A stretch of 34,569 nt of DNA, from contig NZ_CAMTIK010000023.1 in NCBI RefSeq assembly GCF_947072685.1, positions 1 through 34,569 of the forward strand, in the 5' to 3' direction. Every line of letters begins with the position of its first letter. Positions within the stretch are counted from its first letter, which is position 1. Below the pieces are notes generated by a model. The model was not told where the DNA came from. It made no database searches and worked only from the letters and a program-made list of their open reading frames with translations. Below, piece by piece: positions 8,883 to 18,258 of this stretch. Both the position numbers and the translations under genes were made by a program. The stretch is from an uncultured Cetobacterium sp. (GTDB lineage Bacteria > Fusobacteriota > Fusobacteriia > Fusobacteriales > Fusobacteriaceae).

Positions 8883-9685
8883 ATAGCTCCTCCCAAGTTC
8901 TTTCCTAACTTTACAACAGCTTCAATATTAATCTGAGAGTCATCTTCTCCTAATTCAAATAGGGAGATATACTCCACATTCCCCTTAGTTCCTGTAATTG
9001 GTGAAAAATCTAAGGCCTTTAATCTAAGCCCTGCCTTTTTTGCTTCTTCCACAACCATCTCTATTGCCATTAGATGTTTCTTACTATCTTTAACTATTCC
9101 ACCTTTTTCAATATTTTCCTTTCCAACTTCAAACTGTGGCTTTATTAAAGCCATAAGTTTTGTTTCAGAATTAAAAAATTTAATCAGATGTTCTATAACT
9201 TTTGTTATTGATATAAACGATACATCCATTACTATATAATCTGGTTTTTCATTGTTTAAATCAACTGAAGTCAAATCTTTTATATGCATATTTTCTAAAG
9301 ACTTAACCCTATTATCATTTCTCAATTTCCAATCAAGTTGATTTGTCCCAACATCCACAGCATAAACAAATTTTGCTCCATTTTGCAAAGAACAATCTGT
9401 AAACCCTCCTGTTGAAGATCCTACATCTAAAACAACTTTATCCTGAAAATTTATATTAAAAACTGAAATAGCTTTCTCCAACTTCATTCCACCACGGCTT
9501 ACATACTTACATGCGTCACCTTTTACTCTTATAACAGGTTCATCATCTATTTTTATAGATGTTCCTGCTTTATCTATTTTTTTTTCATTTATTATAACTA
9601 ATCCTGCCATTATTGCTCTTTTTGCTTTTTCTCTAGTTTCGTAAAATCCTTTTTCAACTAGAAGAACATCTACTCTTTCTTTCAT
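8879..9685 (-). CDS. tlyA: TlyA family rRNA (cytidine-2'-O)-methyltransferase
   Basis: 268 residues. An N-terminal S4 RNA-binding domain (~1-60) is followed by an FtsJ-like SAM methyltransferase domain with the binding motif DVGSSTGGFTDC (~91-102) and the PDYIVMDVSFIS segment. TlyA enzymes 2'-O-methylate cytidines in 16S and/or 23S rRNA; some are annotated as hemolysins for historical reasons. 4-nt overlaps join it to the HD-domain gene upstream and the protease gene downstream, suggesting translational coupling. Confidence 0.93.
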   Translation of the reverse strand: MKERVDVLLVEKGFYETREKAKRAIMAGLVIINEKKIDKAGTSIKIDDEPVIRVKGDACKYVSRGGMKLEKAISVFNINFQDKVVLDVGSSTGGFTDCSLQNGAKFVYAVDVGTNQLDWKLRNDNRVKSLENMHIKDLTSVDLNNEKPDYIVMDVSFISITKVIEHLIKFFNSETKLMALIKPQFEVGKENIEKGGIVKDSKKHLMAIEMVVEEAKKAGLRLKALDFSPITGTKGNVEYISLFELGEDDSQINIEAVVKLGKNLGGAI

Positions 9686-10515
9686 TCGTTCCCTTCCTTT
9701 TCAAAGATTTTAATATCTTCTAGATAATTAAGCAATGGATTTTCTAGTATTAAATTTTCAAATCCCTCTCTATCTACAGCCTTTATTAACTTTTCTGTTT
9801 CTCTTACTCTTTTAGTAAAGAAATCATCTCCTATAGGAATTTTCTTTTTACTTTTATAATAACCCAATAATTGCTTTGTATTTTTTAATCTCAATTCGTG
9901 TTTAGCTCTTTTTAATCTATCTTTAATTACACCTGTAGTACAACTAAATTTTTTAGCTACTTCATCGATATTTAATCCTTCACTCATCAGCTTTAATATT
10001 TTATCTGCACCGATAGGGTTAATTCTATGATACTTCGCCGAATACATATCAGCTCTATGAACAATATGAGCCTCTTTAGTATTGGGTTGAATTTTCCCCC
10101 ATTTTCCATGATGTGAAATAACTATATGTGTTATATTTTTCTTTATTTTATCTATTATTTTTAGATTTAAAGCCTCTTCAATCTCATTTAAAACCTTCTC
10201 AGCTTCTTTTATAATATACTCTGGTTTTTTTATCATCATTTGAGAATGTGATAATTTTTCATCAGCTTTTCTAATACTTCCCTTACTTAAATCGTGAATA
10301 ATAACCCCAACTACTATAGAAAAAAATTCTACTCTTTCTCTCGCTTCTTTTAAATCTCTAAAATCTCTTCTTATCTCTTCAAAAGATATTTTTAATACAT
10401 CATATGTATGCGTAGTTATCTTTACTCCCTGGTCATCGTGATGATCTAAATCCAAAACCATCTCGTGTTCTAGTAGTAACTTGATAAACTTTAGTGCATT
10501 ACTATTTTTCGCCAT
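9682..10515 (-). CDS. HD-domain protein with C-terminal helix-turn-helix
   Basis: The start chosen is ATG 10515, with GAGG about 9 nt upstream; a TTG at 10530 would extend it by five residues. 277 residues. An HD metal-dependent phosphohydrolase core is visible: an early His-rich patch (LDLDHHDD), IIHD (~72-75), a SHHGKWG motif and HRADMYSAK. The SHHG...P-T-EA...H-AD pattern resembles the HD domain of the YhaM-type 3'-5' exoribonuclease. Near 180-210 a segment (IDEVAKKFSCTTGVIKDRL) looks like a helix-turn-helix. I cannot name the family; a nuclease or phosphodiesterase acting on RNA or nucleotides is a reasonable guess. It overlaps dxs by 14 nt and tlyA by 4 nt. Confidence 0.75.
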   Translation of the reverse strand: MAKNSNALKFIKLLLEHEMVLDLDHHDDQGVKITTHTYDVLKISFEEIRRDFRDLKEARERVEFFSIVVGVIIHDLSKGSIRKADEKLSHSQMMIKKPEYIIKEAEKVLNEIEEALNLKIIDKIKKNITHIVISHHGKWGKIQPNTKEAHIVHRADMYSAKYHRINPIGADKILKLMSEGLNIDEVAKKFSCTTGVIKDRLKRAKHELRLKNTKQLLGYYKSKKKIPIGDDFFTKRVRETEKLIKAVDREGFENLILENPLLNYLEDIKIFEKEGNE

Positions 10516-12319
10516 TAATGCTACCCTCAATTCTATCTATTAGTTTTTTGCCTCTTAGGCCATAATCTTCTAGAAGTATATTTCTTGATCCATGCGGAAT
10601 AGATACACTATCTAGAGCTATTATATTTATTTTAATTTTAATTTTTTTCTCATTTAAAAATTCTAAAATCTCAGAACCAAATCCGCCTCTTTCATATCCA
10701 TCTTCAAATGTAAATATATTTGTATATTTTGAAAATTCATCTAAAATGAAGTCTTCATCTAATGGTCTTATTGATGAACAACTTACTATTGTTCCATCCA
10801 ATCCCTTTTCTCTAAGTTTTTCTTCTATCTCAATTACTTCTTTTAACATTGCTCCTGTTGCTAAATAAAGATTTTTTGTTCCTTTTTTTACTTCTGTCCA
10901 CTTTCCTAATTCGAACTCTAAATCATTTTTCAATTCAAAATTTTTCCCTCTAGGAAATCTTATGGCTAAAGGTCCACTTTTAAAATCTTTTGAAAATTCT
11001 AATACTTTCTCTAACTCTTTCCCTGTTGTAGGTGCTATAACTCTATAATTTGGCATGCTTAAAAACATATTCAAATCATGTATTCCTTGATGAGTCTTCC
11101 CATCTTCTCCAACTATTCCTGCTCTGTCAACAATAAATCTAACTGGTAGGTTTTGAAGTCCCACATCATGAATCATTTGATCAAAAGCCCTTTGAAAAAA
11201 AGTTGAATAAATAGCCACATAGGGTTTCTTTCCAGATATTGCCAATCCTGCAGCAAATGTAACACCATGCCCTTCTGCTATTCCTACGTCTATACATCTA
11301 TTTTCAAATCTATTTTTGAACTCTCCTAGTCCTGTTCCTTTTATCATTGCTGCTGAGATAGCATAGATCTCATTATCTTTTTCAGCAATCTCTACTAATT
11401 TTTTACCAAAAATACTTGAGTAGCTTTTTTCGCCTGACTCAACTTCTCCTGTTTCTGGGTTAAATGGTGATATCCCATGAAACTTTTCTTTATTTTCTTC
11501 TGCTAAATGGTAACCTTTTCCTTTTTCTGTTTTTATGTGCACAAAAACAGGCCCTTCCATATCTTTTGCAATGGATAAAGTTTTTATCAATGACTCTAAA
11601 TTATGACCATCTATAACTCCTAAAAATTGATATCCTAAAACTTCAGATATGCTTGACGGTAAAAAGAATTGTTTAACAGAATACTCTATTCTTTCTAGCA
11701 AGTTTTTTAATTGAACTCCCACTCGCCCTTTACTGACTATGTCTCTAATATCTTTTCTGATGTTCATATAAGCGTTACTCACCATCAATCTACCAAAAAA
11801 GTTAGATAATGAGCCCACATTTTTCCCGATAGACATTTCATTATCATTAAGTATAACTATTAAATTTTTTATATTTTCTCCAATATTATTTAACGCTTCT
11901 AAAGAATGTCCATTAGCTATTGACGCATCTCCTACAACAACTATTACTTTGTTATTTGGATTAGCTGTGGCTATTCCTGCCCCTGCCGACAATGCGCTGC
12001 CCGCATGACCTGAAATAAAAAAGTCGTAACAACTTTCTTTAGGGTCTAAAAATGGTCCTATCCCATTTTTTGTTCTCAATGTACCAAACTTTTCTTTTCT
12101 TCCTGTCAATAATTTATAAACGTATGATTGGTGTCCTACGTCAAAAAGTACTTTATCATTCGGTAGATCAAAAATTTCGTATATTGCCTGAGTTAATTCT
12201 ACAACTCCCAGATTAGGTGCCAAATGTCCACCATTTTTACTAGTTATCTCTATCAGTGTATTTCTAATATCTTCGCTTTCTTTTTTTAATTTCTCGATGT
12301 ATTCCTTATCTACCTTCAT
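10502..12319 (-). CDS. dxs: 1-deoxy-D-xylulose-5-phosphate synthase
   Basis: 605 residues from ATG 12319, which has AAGGA 8 nt upstream; an ATG three codons earlier (12328) has no properly spaced site. It condenses pyruvate with glyceraldehyde-3-phosphate using thiamine diphosphate, the first step of the MEP isoprenoid pathway. The thiamine-binding motif runs from GDASIANG through LNDNEMSIGKNVG (~130-165), and DVGHQSYVYK near 60 holds the conserved His. The central transketolase domain (VGIAEGHGVTFAAGLA, DRAGIVGEDGKTHQG) is intact. It is slightly shorter than E. coli Dxs (620). Isoprenoid lipid carriers link it loosely to the cell-wall genes nearby. Confidence 0.96.
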   Translation of the reverse strand: MKVDKEYIEKLKKESEDIRNTLIEITSKNGGHLAPNLGVVELTQAIYEIFDLPNDKVLFDVGHQSYVYKLLTGRKEKFGTLRTKNGIGPFLDPKESCYDFFISGHAGSALSAGAGIATANPNNKVIVVVGDASIANGHSLEALNNIGENIKNLIVILNDNEMSIGKNVGSLSNFFGRLMVSNAYMNIRKDIRDIVSKGRVGVQLKNLLERIEYSVKQFFLPSSISEVLGYQFLGVIDGHNLESLIKTLSIAKDMEGPVFVHIKTEKGKGYHLAEENKEKFHGISPFNPETGEVESGEKSYSSIFGKKLVEIAEKDNEIYAISAAMIKGTGLGEFKNRFENRCIDVGIAEGHGVTFAAGLAISGKKPYVAIYSTFFQRAFDQMIHDVGLQNLPVRFIVDRAGIVGEDGKTHQGIHDLNMFLSMPNYRVIAPTTGKELEKVLEFSKDFKSGPLAIRFPRGKNFELKNDLEFELGKWTEVKKGTKNLYLATGAMLKEVIEIEEKLREKGLDGTIVSCSSIRPLDEDFILDEFSKYTNIFTFEDGYERGGFGSEILEFLNEKKIKIKINIIALDSVSIPHGSRNILLEDYGLRGKKLIDRIEGSINGEK

Positions 12320-12330
12320 ACTCTCCATCC

Positions 12331-12792
12331 TTAAGCTTGAATATAACCTTTGAATAAAAAGGCTACAACCACTCCTAATATAGCCCCCACTAAAACTTCC
12401 ATAGGACTGTGCCCCAGAAGCTCTTTCAATTTTTCATCGTGTAATTTCTCCCCCACTTTTGCTGCAAATCTATCTAGTAAGGTATTTAATAATCCTGCAT
12501 GTTTTCCTGCAGCTCTTCTTATTCCCGCAGCATCATACATAACAACCCCTGCTAAAACAAATGCTATTGCAAAAATGCTACTTTGTGTCCCATGAGCAAT
12601 ACCTATTGCTGTACTAAGTGATGCCATTGTTGAAGAATGGGAGCTTGGCATTCCCCCAGTTTCAAAGATTCTTCTAATATTTAGTTTTTTATCTATAAAT
12701 ATTGTTATTATCACTTTATAAAACTGAGCTATAAACCAAGCTATAAACACTACATCTAGAATTCTATTGCCTAAAATTATTCCTTTTTCCAT
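12331..12792 (-). CDS. Divergent PAP2 family protein (DUF212, YuiD-like)
   Basis: 153 residues with about four hydrophobic segments. The motif GGMPSSHSS (~46-54) is the signature of the DUF212 branch related to acid phosphatase/vanadium haloperoxidase enzymes, and a second conserved region includes YDAAGIRRAAGKHA. It is probably a membrane phosphatase, but no substrate is established for this group. Its position directly upstream of dxs fits a role in lipid or isoprenyl phosphate metabolism; that is inference. Confidence 0.88.
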   Translation of the reverse strand: MEKGIILGNRILDVVFIAWFIAQFYKVIITIFIDKKLNIRRIFETGGMPSSHSSTMASLSTAIGIAHGTQSSIFAIAFVLAGVVMYDAAGIRRAAGKHAGLLNTLLDRFAAKVGEKLHDEKLKELLGHSPMEVLVGAILGVVVAFLFKGYIQA

Positions 12793-12816
12793 AGTCTTTC
12801 CCCACTCTCTATTTTT

Positions 12817-13125
12817 TTACTTTATTCCTTTTAATTCTAAAGATATTGATGGTTTTTCTTCGCTCTCTTTATAGAAAGTTATTGTTCTTCCTATTATTGA
12901 AACAACTTCTGCACCTATTGCATCAGCTATTTGATAAGCAACCTCTTTTTTTTCAACTTCTGAATTTTGAAGAATTTTTACTTTTATTAATTCTCTTGGA
13001 GCTATTGCATCAGCTACCCCTTGAGCTAAAGTTTCTGAAAACCCTTCTTTTCCTACTCTAAATATTGCGTCTAAATTGTGAGCTCTCTTTTTTAAAAATG
13101 CTCTCTTCTTACTTGTTAAATTCAT
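12817..13125 (-). CDS. yhbY: YhbY-family CRM-domain RNA-binding protein
   Basis: 102 residues, essentially a single CRM domain: LTSKKRAFLKKRAHNLDAIF at the start, then VGKEGFSE and the ELIKVKILQNSE strand. YhbY homologues associate with pre-50S ribosomal particles. It is 30 nt downstream of rnj and 24 nt upstream of the DUF212 gene, within the same minus-strand run. Confidence 0.93.
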   Translation of the reverse strand: MNLTSKKRAFLKKRAHNLDAIFRVGKEGFSETLAQGVADAIAPRELIKVKILQNSEVEKKEVAYQIADAIGAEVVSIIGRTITFYKESEEKPSISLELKGIK

Positions 13126-13155
13126 TTTTTCTCCTCTTTATCTCTTAAATTCTTT

Positions 13156-15063
13156 TTATACATCCATGATGATTGGTAATATTACTGGTGTTCTTTTTAT
13201 TCTGTTATAGAAGAATCTACTAGCTATATCTCTAACACTATTTTTTATAGTTGTCCAATCTTTTACGCCAGTTTCTTCAAATTCTTTTAATTTTACTTTT
13301 ATATGTTCATTGGCCTCATTTAATATTACTTCTGAGTCTCTTGAATAAACAAATCCTCTTGTTACAATATCTGGTCCGCTTAGAACTTTTCCTGTTTCTT
13401 TATCCATAGTGAATACAACGATTACAACCCCATCTTGCGATAGTTGCTGTCTATCTTTTAACACTATATGCCCTATATCTCCAACACCAAGTCCATCAAC
13501 CAGTGTTGCTCCTGCATTAACTTTTCCTTTTATTTTTGCACTTGTTTTAGTCACTTCAACCTTACTTCCATTAGTTGCAATAACTATGTTGTTTTTTGAA
13601 ATTCCAGTTTCAATAGCAGTCTCTTTGTGAGCCTTTAGCATTTTGAACTCTCCATGTACAGGCATAAAATTCTTAGGCTTAATCAAGTTTAACATCAATT
13701 TTTGTTCCTCTTTACTAGCATGTCCCGATACATGTATTCCTGCTATCTTTTTGAATACAACTTCTGCATCGTATTTTAAAAGACTATTTATATTATTTGA
13801 AACTGCTCTTTCATTTCCAGGAATCGGCGTTGCAGAAATAATTACTGTATCCCCTTCTTTCACCTTCGTATGTTTGTGCATATTTTTTGCAATTCTTGAA
13901 AGAGCCGCCATTGGTTCTCCTTGTGTTCCAGTACAGAGAATTACAACTTTATTATCTTTCATCTTATCAACATCAGATAAATTTATCATTATATTTTCAG
14001 GAAGTTTTAAATATCCTAATGATGAGGCTATATCAAATACTTTCACTAAACTTCTTCCATCAATAGCTATTTTTCTTCCATATTCATGAGCTATATTTAC
14101 AATTTGTTGTAATCTATGAACATGCGATGCAAAGGCAGCAACAATTATTCTCCCTTTAGCTTTTGTAAACTCAACTTTAAAGGCTTCTCCAACTGTCTTT
14201 TCAGATGGTGTAAATCCTTCTATTTCAGAGTTTGTTGAATCTGATAAAAGTAAATCTACCCCCTCCTCACCAATCTGAGCAAGTCTTAAAAAGTCTACCC
14301 CATCTCCATCTACTGGAGTTAAATCAATTTTAAAGTCACCTGTATACATAACTCTTCCTGCTGGAGTTGTAACAACTACTGCATAAGCATCCGCTATTGA
14401 ATGTGTCACTCCAACAAATTCAACTTCAAAATACTTTCCTATTTTTATCTTATCTCTACCTTTTACTTCTCTCATCTTTGGAAGTACTTTAGATACATCT
14501 CCATTTTCAAACTTAGACTTAATCAATGCCAGCGTTAATTTTCCCCCATGAACAGGAATATTTTTATCTATCTTTTGATAAAGATAAGGAATTGAACCTA
14601 TGTGATCCTCATGACCATGTGTTATAAAAAGTCCTTTTATTTTATCTCTGTTGCTTTCTATATAACTAAAATCCGGGATAACTAAATCTATTCCTAAAAG
14701 TCCATCATCTGGGAATGTAACCCCAGAGTCAATTATAATTATCTCATCTCTGTATTGAACTAAAGTCATATTTTTTCCAATTTCATCCAATCCACCTAAC
14801 GGGATAACATACATTTTTTCTTCTTTCTCTAACTTTAGAGGAGTTTTATTTTCAACCTCTGTATTCTCTTCTTTTTCTATTTTTTTAGGAACTCTTTTTT
14901 TCGATATCTGTTCCTCTTTTAATTCTGCTGGTTTTTTTACTTCTCCTGCCACCACATCTTCTGTTTTTTTCTCTGTGGCTTTAGGTTTATTATAATACTT
15001 TTTTCGTTTTGGTTTTTTCTTTACTGTGTCTTTCTCCTTTTCAGTAATATTTTCTAAATTCAT
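13156..15063 (-). CDS. rnj: Ribonuclease J with Lys-rich N-terminal extension
   Basis: 635 residues. A metallo-beta-lactamase/beta-CASP ribonuclease with 5'-3' exo- and endonuclease activity in RNA decay and rRNA maturation. The metal-binding motif HGHEDH lies at 149-154, and the beta-CASP and C-terminal regions are present (CTGTQGEPMAAL, HVSGHAS, PVHGE). The catalytic core begins at about residue 84 (MYVIPLGGLDEIG); the first ~83 residues are a highly charged Lys/Glu tail absent from Bacillus RNase J. The upstream ATG is supported by GGAG at 5 nt and a 4-nt overlap with mrdA, so the extension is likely translated. Confidence 0.95.
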   Translation of the reverse strand: MNLENITEKEKDTVKKKPKRKKYYNKPKATEKKTEDVVAGEVKKPAELKEEQISKKRVPKKIEKEENTEVENKTPLKLEKEEKMYVIPLGGLDEIGKNMTLVQYRDEIIIIDSGVTFPDDGLLGIDLVIPDFSYIESNRDKIKGLFITHGHEDHIGSIPYLYQKIDKNIPVHGGKLTLALIKSKFENGDVSKVLPKMREVKGRDKIKIGKYFEVEFVGVTHSIADAYAVVVTTPAGRVMYTGDFKIDLTPVDGDGVDFLRLAQIGEEGVDLLLSDSTNSEIEGFTPSEKTVGEAFKVEFTKAKGRIIVAAFASHVHRLQQIVNIAHEYGRKIAIDGRSLVKVFDIASSLGYLKLPENIMINLSDVDKMKDNKVVILCTGTQGEPMAALSRIAKNMHKHTKVKEGDTVIISATPIPGNERAVSNNINSLLKYDAEVVFKKIAGIHVSGHASKEEQKLMLNLIKPKNFMPVHGEFKMLKAHKETAIETGISKNNIVIATNGSKVEVTKTSAKIKGKVNAGATLVDGLGVGDIGHIVLKDRQQLSQDGVVIVVFTMDKETGKVLSGPDIVTRGFVYSRDSEVILNEANEHIKVKLKEFEETGVKDWTTIKNSVRDIASRFFYNRIKRTPVILPIIMDV

Positions 15064-16850
15064 TTCATCTCCTCATTGTAATATTCCAAATATTTGTCCA
15101 CAAATTTTTTAGCTACTCCTCCAGCCACACTTCCACCTCCACCTGCTCCTTCTAAAAGAACTGTGAATACTACTTTAGGTTGTTTGTCAGCAGGAAAGTA
15201 TCCTGCAACAAGTGCATGTGTCTCATCAAACTTTGAGTTCTGAGCTGATCCACTTTTTGCTCCAATTGATAGTCCTGGCGTTCTTAAAGACTTCGTAGTT
15301 CCATTATTTTTTTCCACTGTATTTATCAATGCTTTATTTAAAACATCATAATACCAACCTGGCAAATTATTTTCATATAAAACCTCTGGTTTTATATCTA
15401 TTCTGTCTTTTCCATTTTCCATATAATCAACTACATGCGGAACATAAGCTTTCCCTCTGTTTGCTAATCCCATATATGAGATTGCCACTTGAAGAGGAGT
15501 TACTAATAAATACCCTTGGCCTATTGAAAGATTTATTGTATCTCCCTTAAACCACCCTTGTTTAAATCTTTTCTTTTTCCATTTTTCATTAGGTAAAATC
15601 CCCGATCTTTCACCAAAAACATCTATATTTGTTAACTTTCCATATCCAAATTTTCCAGCTGTATCAACTATAGATTCATGCCCAAACTCATCGGCATACT
15701 TATAATAGTATGGATTAACTGATTCAATTATAGATTTTTCAAAATCCACAGTTCCATGTCCACCTTTTTTCCATGCTTTCCAACTCCATTTTCCAATACT
15801 ATAAACCCCATTATCATAAATCTTTGTTTTGGGACTTAAGCCGTTATTAAAAAATGAAAATGCTGAAAATGGTTTGAAAACTGAACCTGGCGGATATTCA
15901 CCTGCTAAACTTTTATTTGTTAATGGTTTTCTTGGATCCCCTGTTATTTCTGCCCATTCTTCCTGAGATATTCTAGAACTAAATGTTGTCAGTGAATAGG
16001 TTGGATAGCTCACCATAGTTAAAACTTTTCCTGTTTGAGCATCTAATGCTATCAGAGAACCCGTTAAATTTCTCTCTTCAAAAAGTTTTTCCATATCCTT
16101 TTGAAGCCTCATATCCAACGAAAGATGCAAATTATATCCTTCAACTGGATTTTTACTTTTCTCTATTTTCTGTGCTTTATTTAAGGCATTTACCTCTATA
16201 TAATCATATCCAGGTTTCCCTTTCATTTGAAAATCATAAATTCTTTCGATTCCAGTCTTTCCCACAATATCTCTTGGTGAATAACCTTGGTCTTTTAAAT
16301 TTTCATATTCTTTTTCCGTAATTTTTTTTACGTATCCTACTGTATGAGCTGCTAAGGTATCATATATATATTTTCTTTTTGAATAACTTTGAACTTCTAA
16401 ATATGGATAATCACCTATTTTTTCCATCAATTTATGTGCTAATCCTAAATCTAAATCTTCTACAAGTATATTCTCCTTAGTGTATGGTACAATTTCTCCA
16501 TATTTAATCCTCTTTTGTAAATAATCTTCTGTATAACCAGTAACCTCTTTCATCTCTTTTAGTTGTTTTTCATCTATATGTCTTTGATTCAAATATACCA
16601 ATCGATATCCTAAAGTGTTTGTTACAATTAATTCTCCATTGGAATCATAAATATTTCCTCTTTCAGCTTCAATTTTTCTTAATTTTACACGATTTTTTTG
16701 GGCTAAATAGTTGTATTTATCCTTTTTTACAATCTGCAAATAAGCCATCCTAGATCCCAATAGTAAAAAAGCAACAAATATTAACCCCTTATATATATCT
16801 CCTCTAAATTCAAAACTTTTCCCCAGTTTTATTCCAAGATCTTTTTTCAC
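15060..16850 (-). CDS. mrdA: Penicillin-binding protein 2 (class B transpeptidase)
   Basis: 596 residues. A short cytoplasmic tail and one membrane anchor (~22-40) lead to a periplasmic dimerisation domain and a transpeptidase domain. The active-site motifs are all visible: SVFK (323-326), SVN (377-379) and KSG near 530. It crosslinks peptidoglycan during cell elongation. It overlaps mreD upstream and rnj downstream by 4 nt each, and the mreD-mrdA pairing supports the elongation-specific PBP2 identity over PBP3/FtsI. Confidence 0.94.
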   Translation of the reverse strand: MKKDLGIKLGKSFEFRGDIYKGLIFVAFLLLGSRMAYLQIVKKDKYNYLAQKNRVKLRKIEAERGNIYDSNGELIVTNTLGYRLVYLNQRHIDEKQLKEMKEVTGYTEDYLQKRIKYGEIVPYTKENILVEDLDLGLAHKLMEKIGDYPYLEVQSYSKRKYIYDTLAAHTVGYVKKITEKEYENLKDQGYSPRDIVGKTGIERIYDFQMKGKPGYDYIEVNALNKAQKIEKSKNPVEGYNLHLSLDMRLQKDMEKLFEERNLTGSLIALDAQTGKVLTMVSYPTYSLTTFSSRISQEEWAEITGDPRKPLTNKSLAGEYPPGSVFKPFSAFSFFNNGLSPKTKIYDNGVYSIGKWSWKAWKKGGHGTVDFEKSIIESVNPYYYKYADEFGHESIVDTAGKFGYGKLTNIDVFGERSGILPNEKWKKKRFKQGWFKGDTINLSIGQGYLLVTPLQVAISYMGLANRGKAYVPHVVDYMENGKDRIDIKPEVLYENNLPGWYYDVLNKALINTVEKNNGTTKSLRTPGLSIGAKSGSAQNSKFDETHALVAGYFPADKQPKVVFTVLLEGAGGGGSVAGGVAKKFVDKYLEYYNEEMK

Positions 16851-17248
16851 TTAGTTGCTCTCCTCATATATAATAAATTAATTGCAAAATAAAATATTGA
16901 AAGAAACAAGATATTTACTATGATTAAAGGACTCCCTATATATTTTTTCCAGACTACAATTTGTAAAATAGATAGAATATAAATATTCCCAATATTGTAG
17001 TCAAAATTTATAAAATAAAGATAATAAAAAACAATGTTTATCCCTATAAATATAAAACCGTAAGCTGGTTCACTTGAATGTAAAGCTAAAATAATTGCTA
17101 ATATAGGAAATAAAAATACTATTTTTTTCTCTTTTTTATATGATAAATAAGCCAGATATGGCATTATTAAAAATCCTTTTGATGACATTTGTGGAATACT
17201 ATCTAATATAAATATAAATAATATCGAGATAAAATCTAGCATTTTCAC
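16847..17248 (-). CDS. mreD: MreD-like membrane protein
   Basis: 133 residues, almost entirely hydrophobic, with four or five predicted membrane segments and few charges. Sequence alone is not diagnostic. The call rests on size, topology and location immediately upstream of mrdA with a 4-nt overlap, the usual place of mreD in mre-mrd clusters. mreB and mreC are not in the window. MreD is part of the elongasome that guides lateral wall synthesis. It could instead be an unrelated membrane protein. Confidence 0.55.
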   Translation of the reverse strand: MKMLDFISILFIFILDSIPQMSSKGFLIMPYLAYLSYKKEKKIVFLFPILAIILALHSSEPAYGFIFIGINIVFYYLYFINFDYNIGNIYILSILQIVVWKKYIGSPLIIVNILFLSIFYFAINLLYMRRATK

Positions 17249-17259
17249 TCCTTATAATC

Positions 17260-18258
17260 TTAGTTCATTAAGATGTTCAATTTATTATCTAGACTATTAT
17301 TTTCAATCATACTCACAATGTTGAGTTTTTTAGCAACTTTTAAAGCTGTGTAATAGTCCTCTTTATTGTATTCTATAACAGGTTTTTCTAATTTTTTAGA
17401 TTCATTTTTTAAATTAACATTTTTATATCCTAAATCTTCAAGTTCTTTTAAAGCTCCTTTTGCATCCGTTGAAGTTCCTTTTATATCAATTTTAAAATCA
17501 ATATCTTTTTCTCTTCCTAAAATCAATACAACACTTGCTAATGTTGGGATATCATTATCCTCTTTTATTTTAAAGTATTTTTCATTTACATTTGTTAATA
17601 TGTCTTCTAAATTTTCTTTTGTAGCTTCATTTATCTTTATTAAACTATAGTTTGTATTTTTTTCATAGTTTGCTGCTGTGTATGTTAGAGACAATTTGTT
17701 TTTTAACTTTTCACCAGTTTGTCTAGCATATCCACCAACTCCATTTGCATTCAGTATATCTACTACTATGTTCCCTGAACTTTTAAGTTCACCACCATAT
17801 AGGTCTGAAAATAATGCCTGTGTTCCCGATGTCAGTATATATTTTTTATCCTCTATAACCATCTCCGGTATATTTCTTGCATTTTTCACATTTAATGAAA
17901 TTTCACTATATTTAACAACTTTATAATTTGAGATTTTTTCTGGCAAAAAATTATTTATTGATCCAATTACCATTTCATAATTCCTAGAATCCACTAAATT
18001 TTTGATTGTTGTTTCTTTATCGACTTGGATATCAAAAGGAATTTTCACTGCAAGCTTATCCTCATATACAACTATAATATTATTTTTTCCTATAATTGCA
18101 TACCGTTCCCACTTTTCTAAACTCTTATTATTTTTATTTAGATTGTATGTTAAAAATATACCTAAAAAAACTATAACAATCAGTGCTACAAATACATTTC
18201 CTAATGTTTTCATTCCAGTTTTATTTTTTCTAATCCCTTTTTCCCTTCTCATCTGCAA
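17260..18258 (-). CDS. LytR C-terminal-domain protein, membrane-anchored
   Basis: 332 residues from a TTG start; the site AAGGAG lies 7 nt before that TTG, better placed than for the ATG two codons later. A basic cytoplasmic tail and one membrane segment (~20-40) precede an external region. Residues ~160-215 match the LytR C-terminal domain (VDILNANGVGGYARQTGEKL). The LCP phosphotransferase domain of true LytR proteins is missing, so it is not expected to attach wall polymers itself. Its place just upstream of mreD-mrdA suggests an envelope role. It overlaps mtaB by 29 nt. Confidence 0.78.
   Translation of the reverse strand: MQMRREKGIRKNKTGMKTLGNVFVALIVIVFLGIFLTYNLNKNNKSLEKWERYAIIGKNNIIVVYEDKLAVKIPFDIQVDKETTIKNLVDSRNYEMVIGSINNFLPEKISNYKVVKYSEISLNVKNARNIPEMVIEDKKYILTSGTQALFSDLYGGELKSSGNIVVDILNANGVGGYARQTGEKLKNKLSLTYTAANYEKNTNYSLIKINEATKENLEDILTNVNEKYFKIKEDNDIPTLASVVLILGREKDIDFKIDIKGTSTDAKGALKELEDLGYKNVNLKNESKKLEKPVIEYNKEDYYTALKVAKKLNIVSMIENNSLDNKLNILMN

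Noticed and set aside
13643-14089. 148-codon plus-strand ORF opposite rnj
   Set aside because: Antisense shadow within the RNase J catalytic core; no initiation site or family resemblance.
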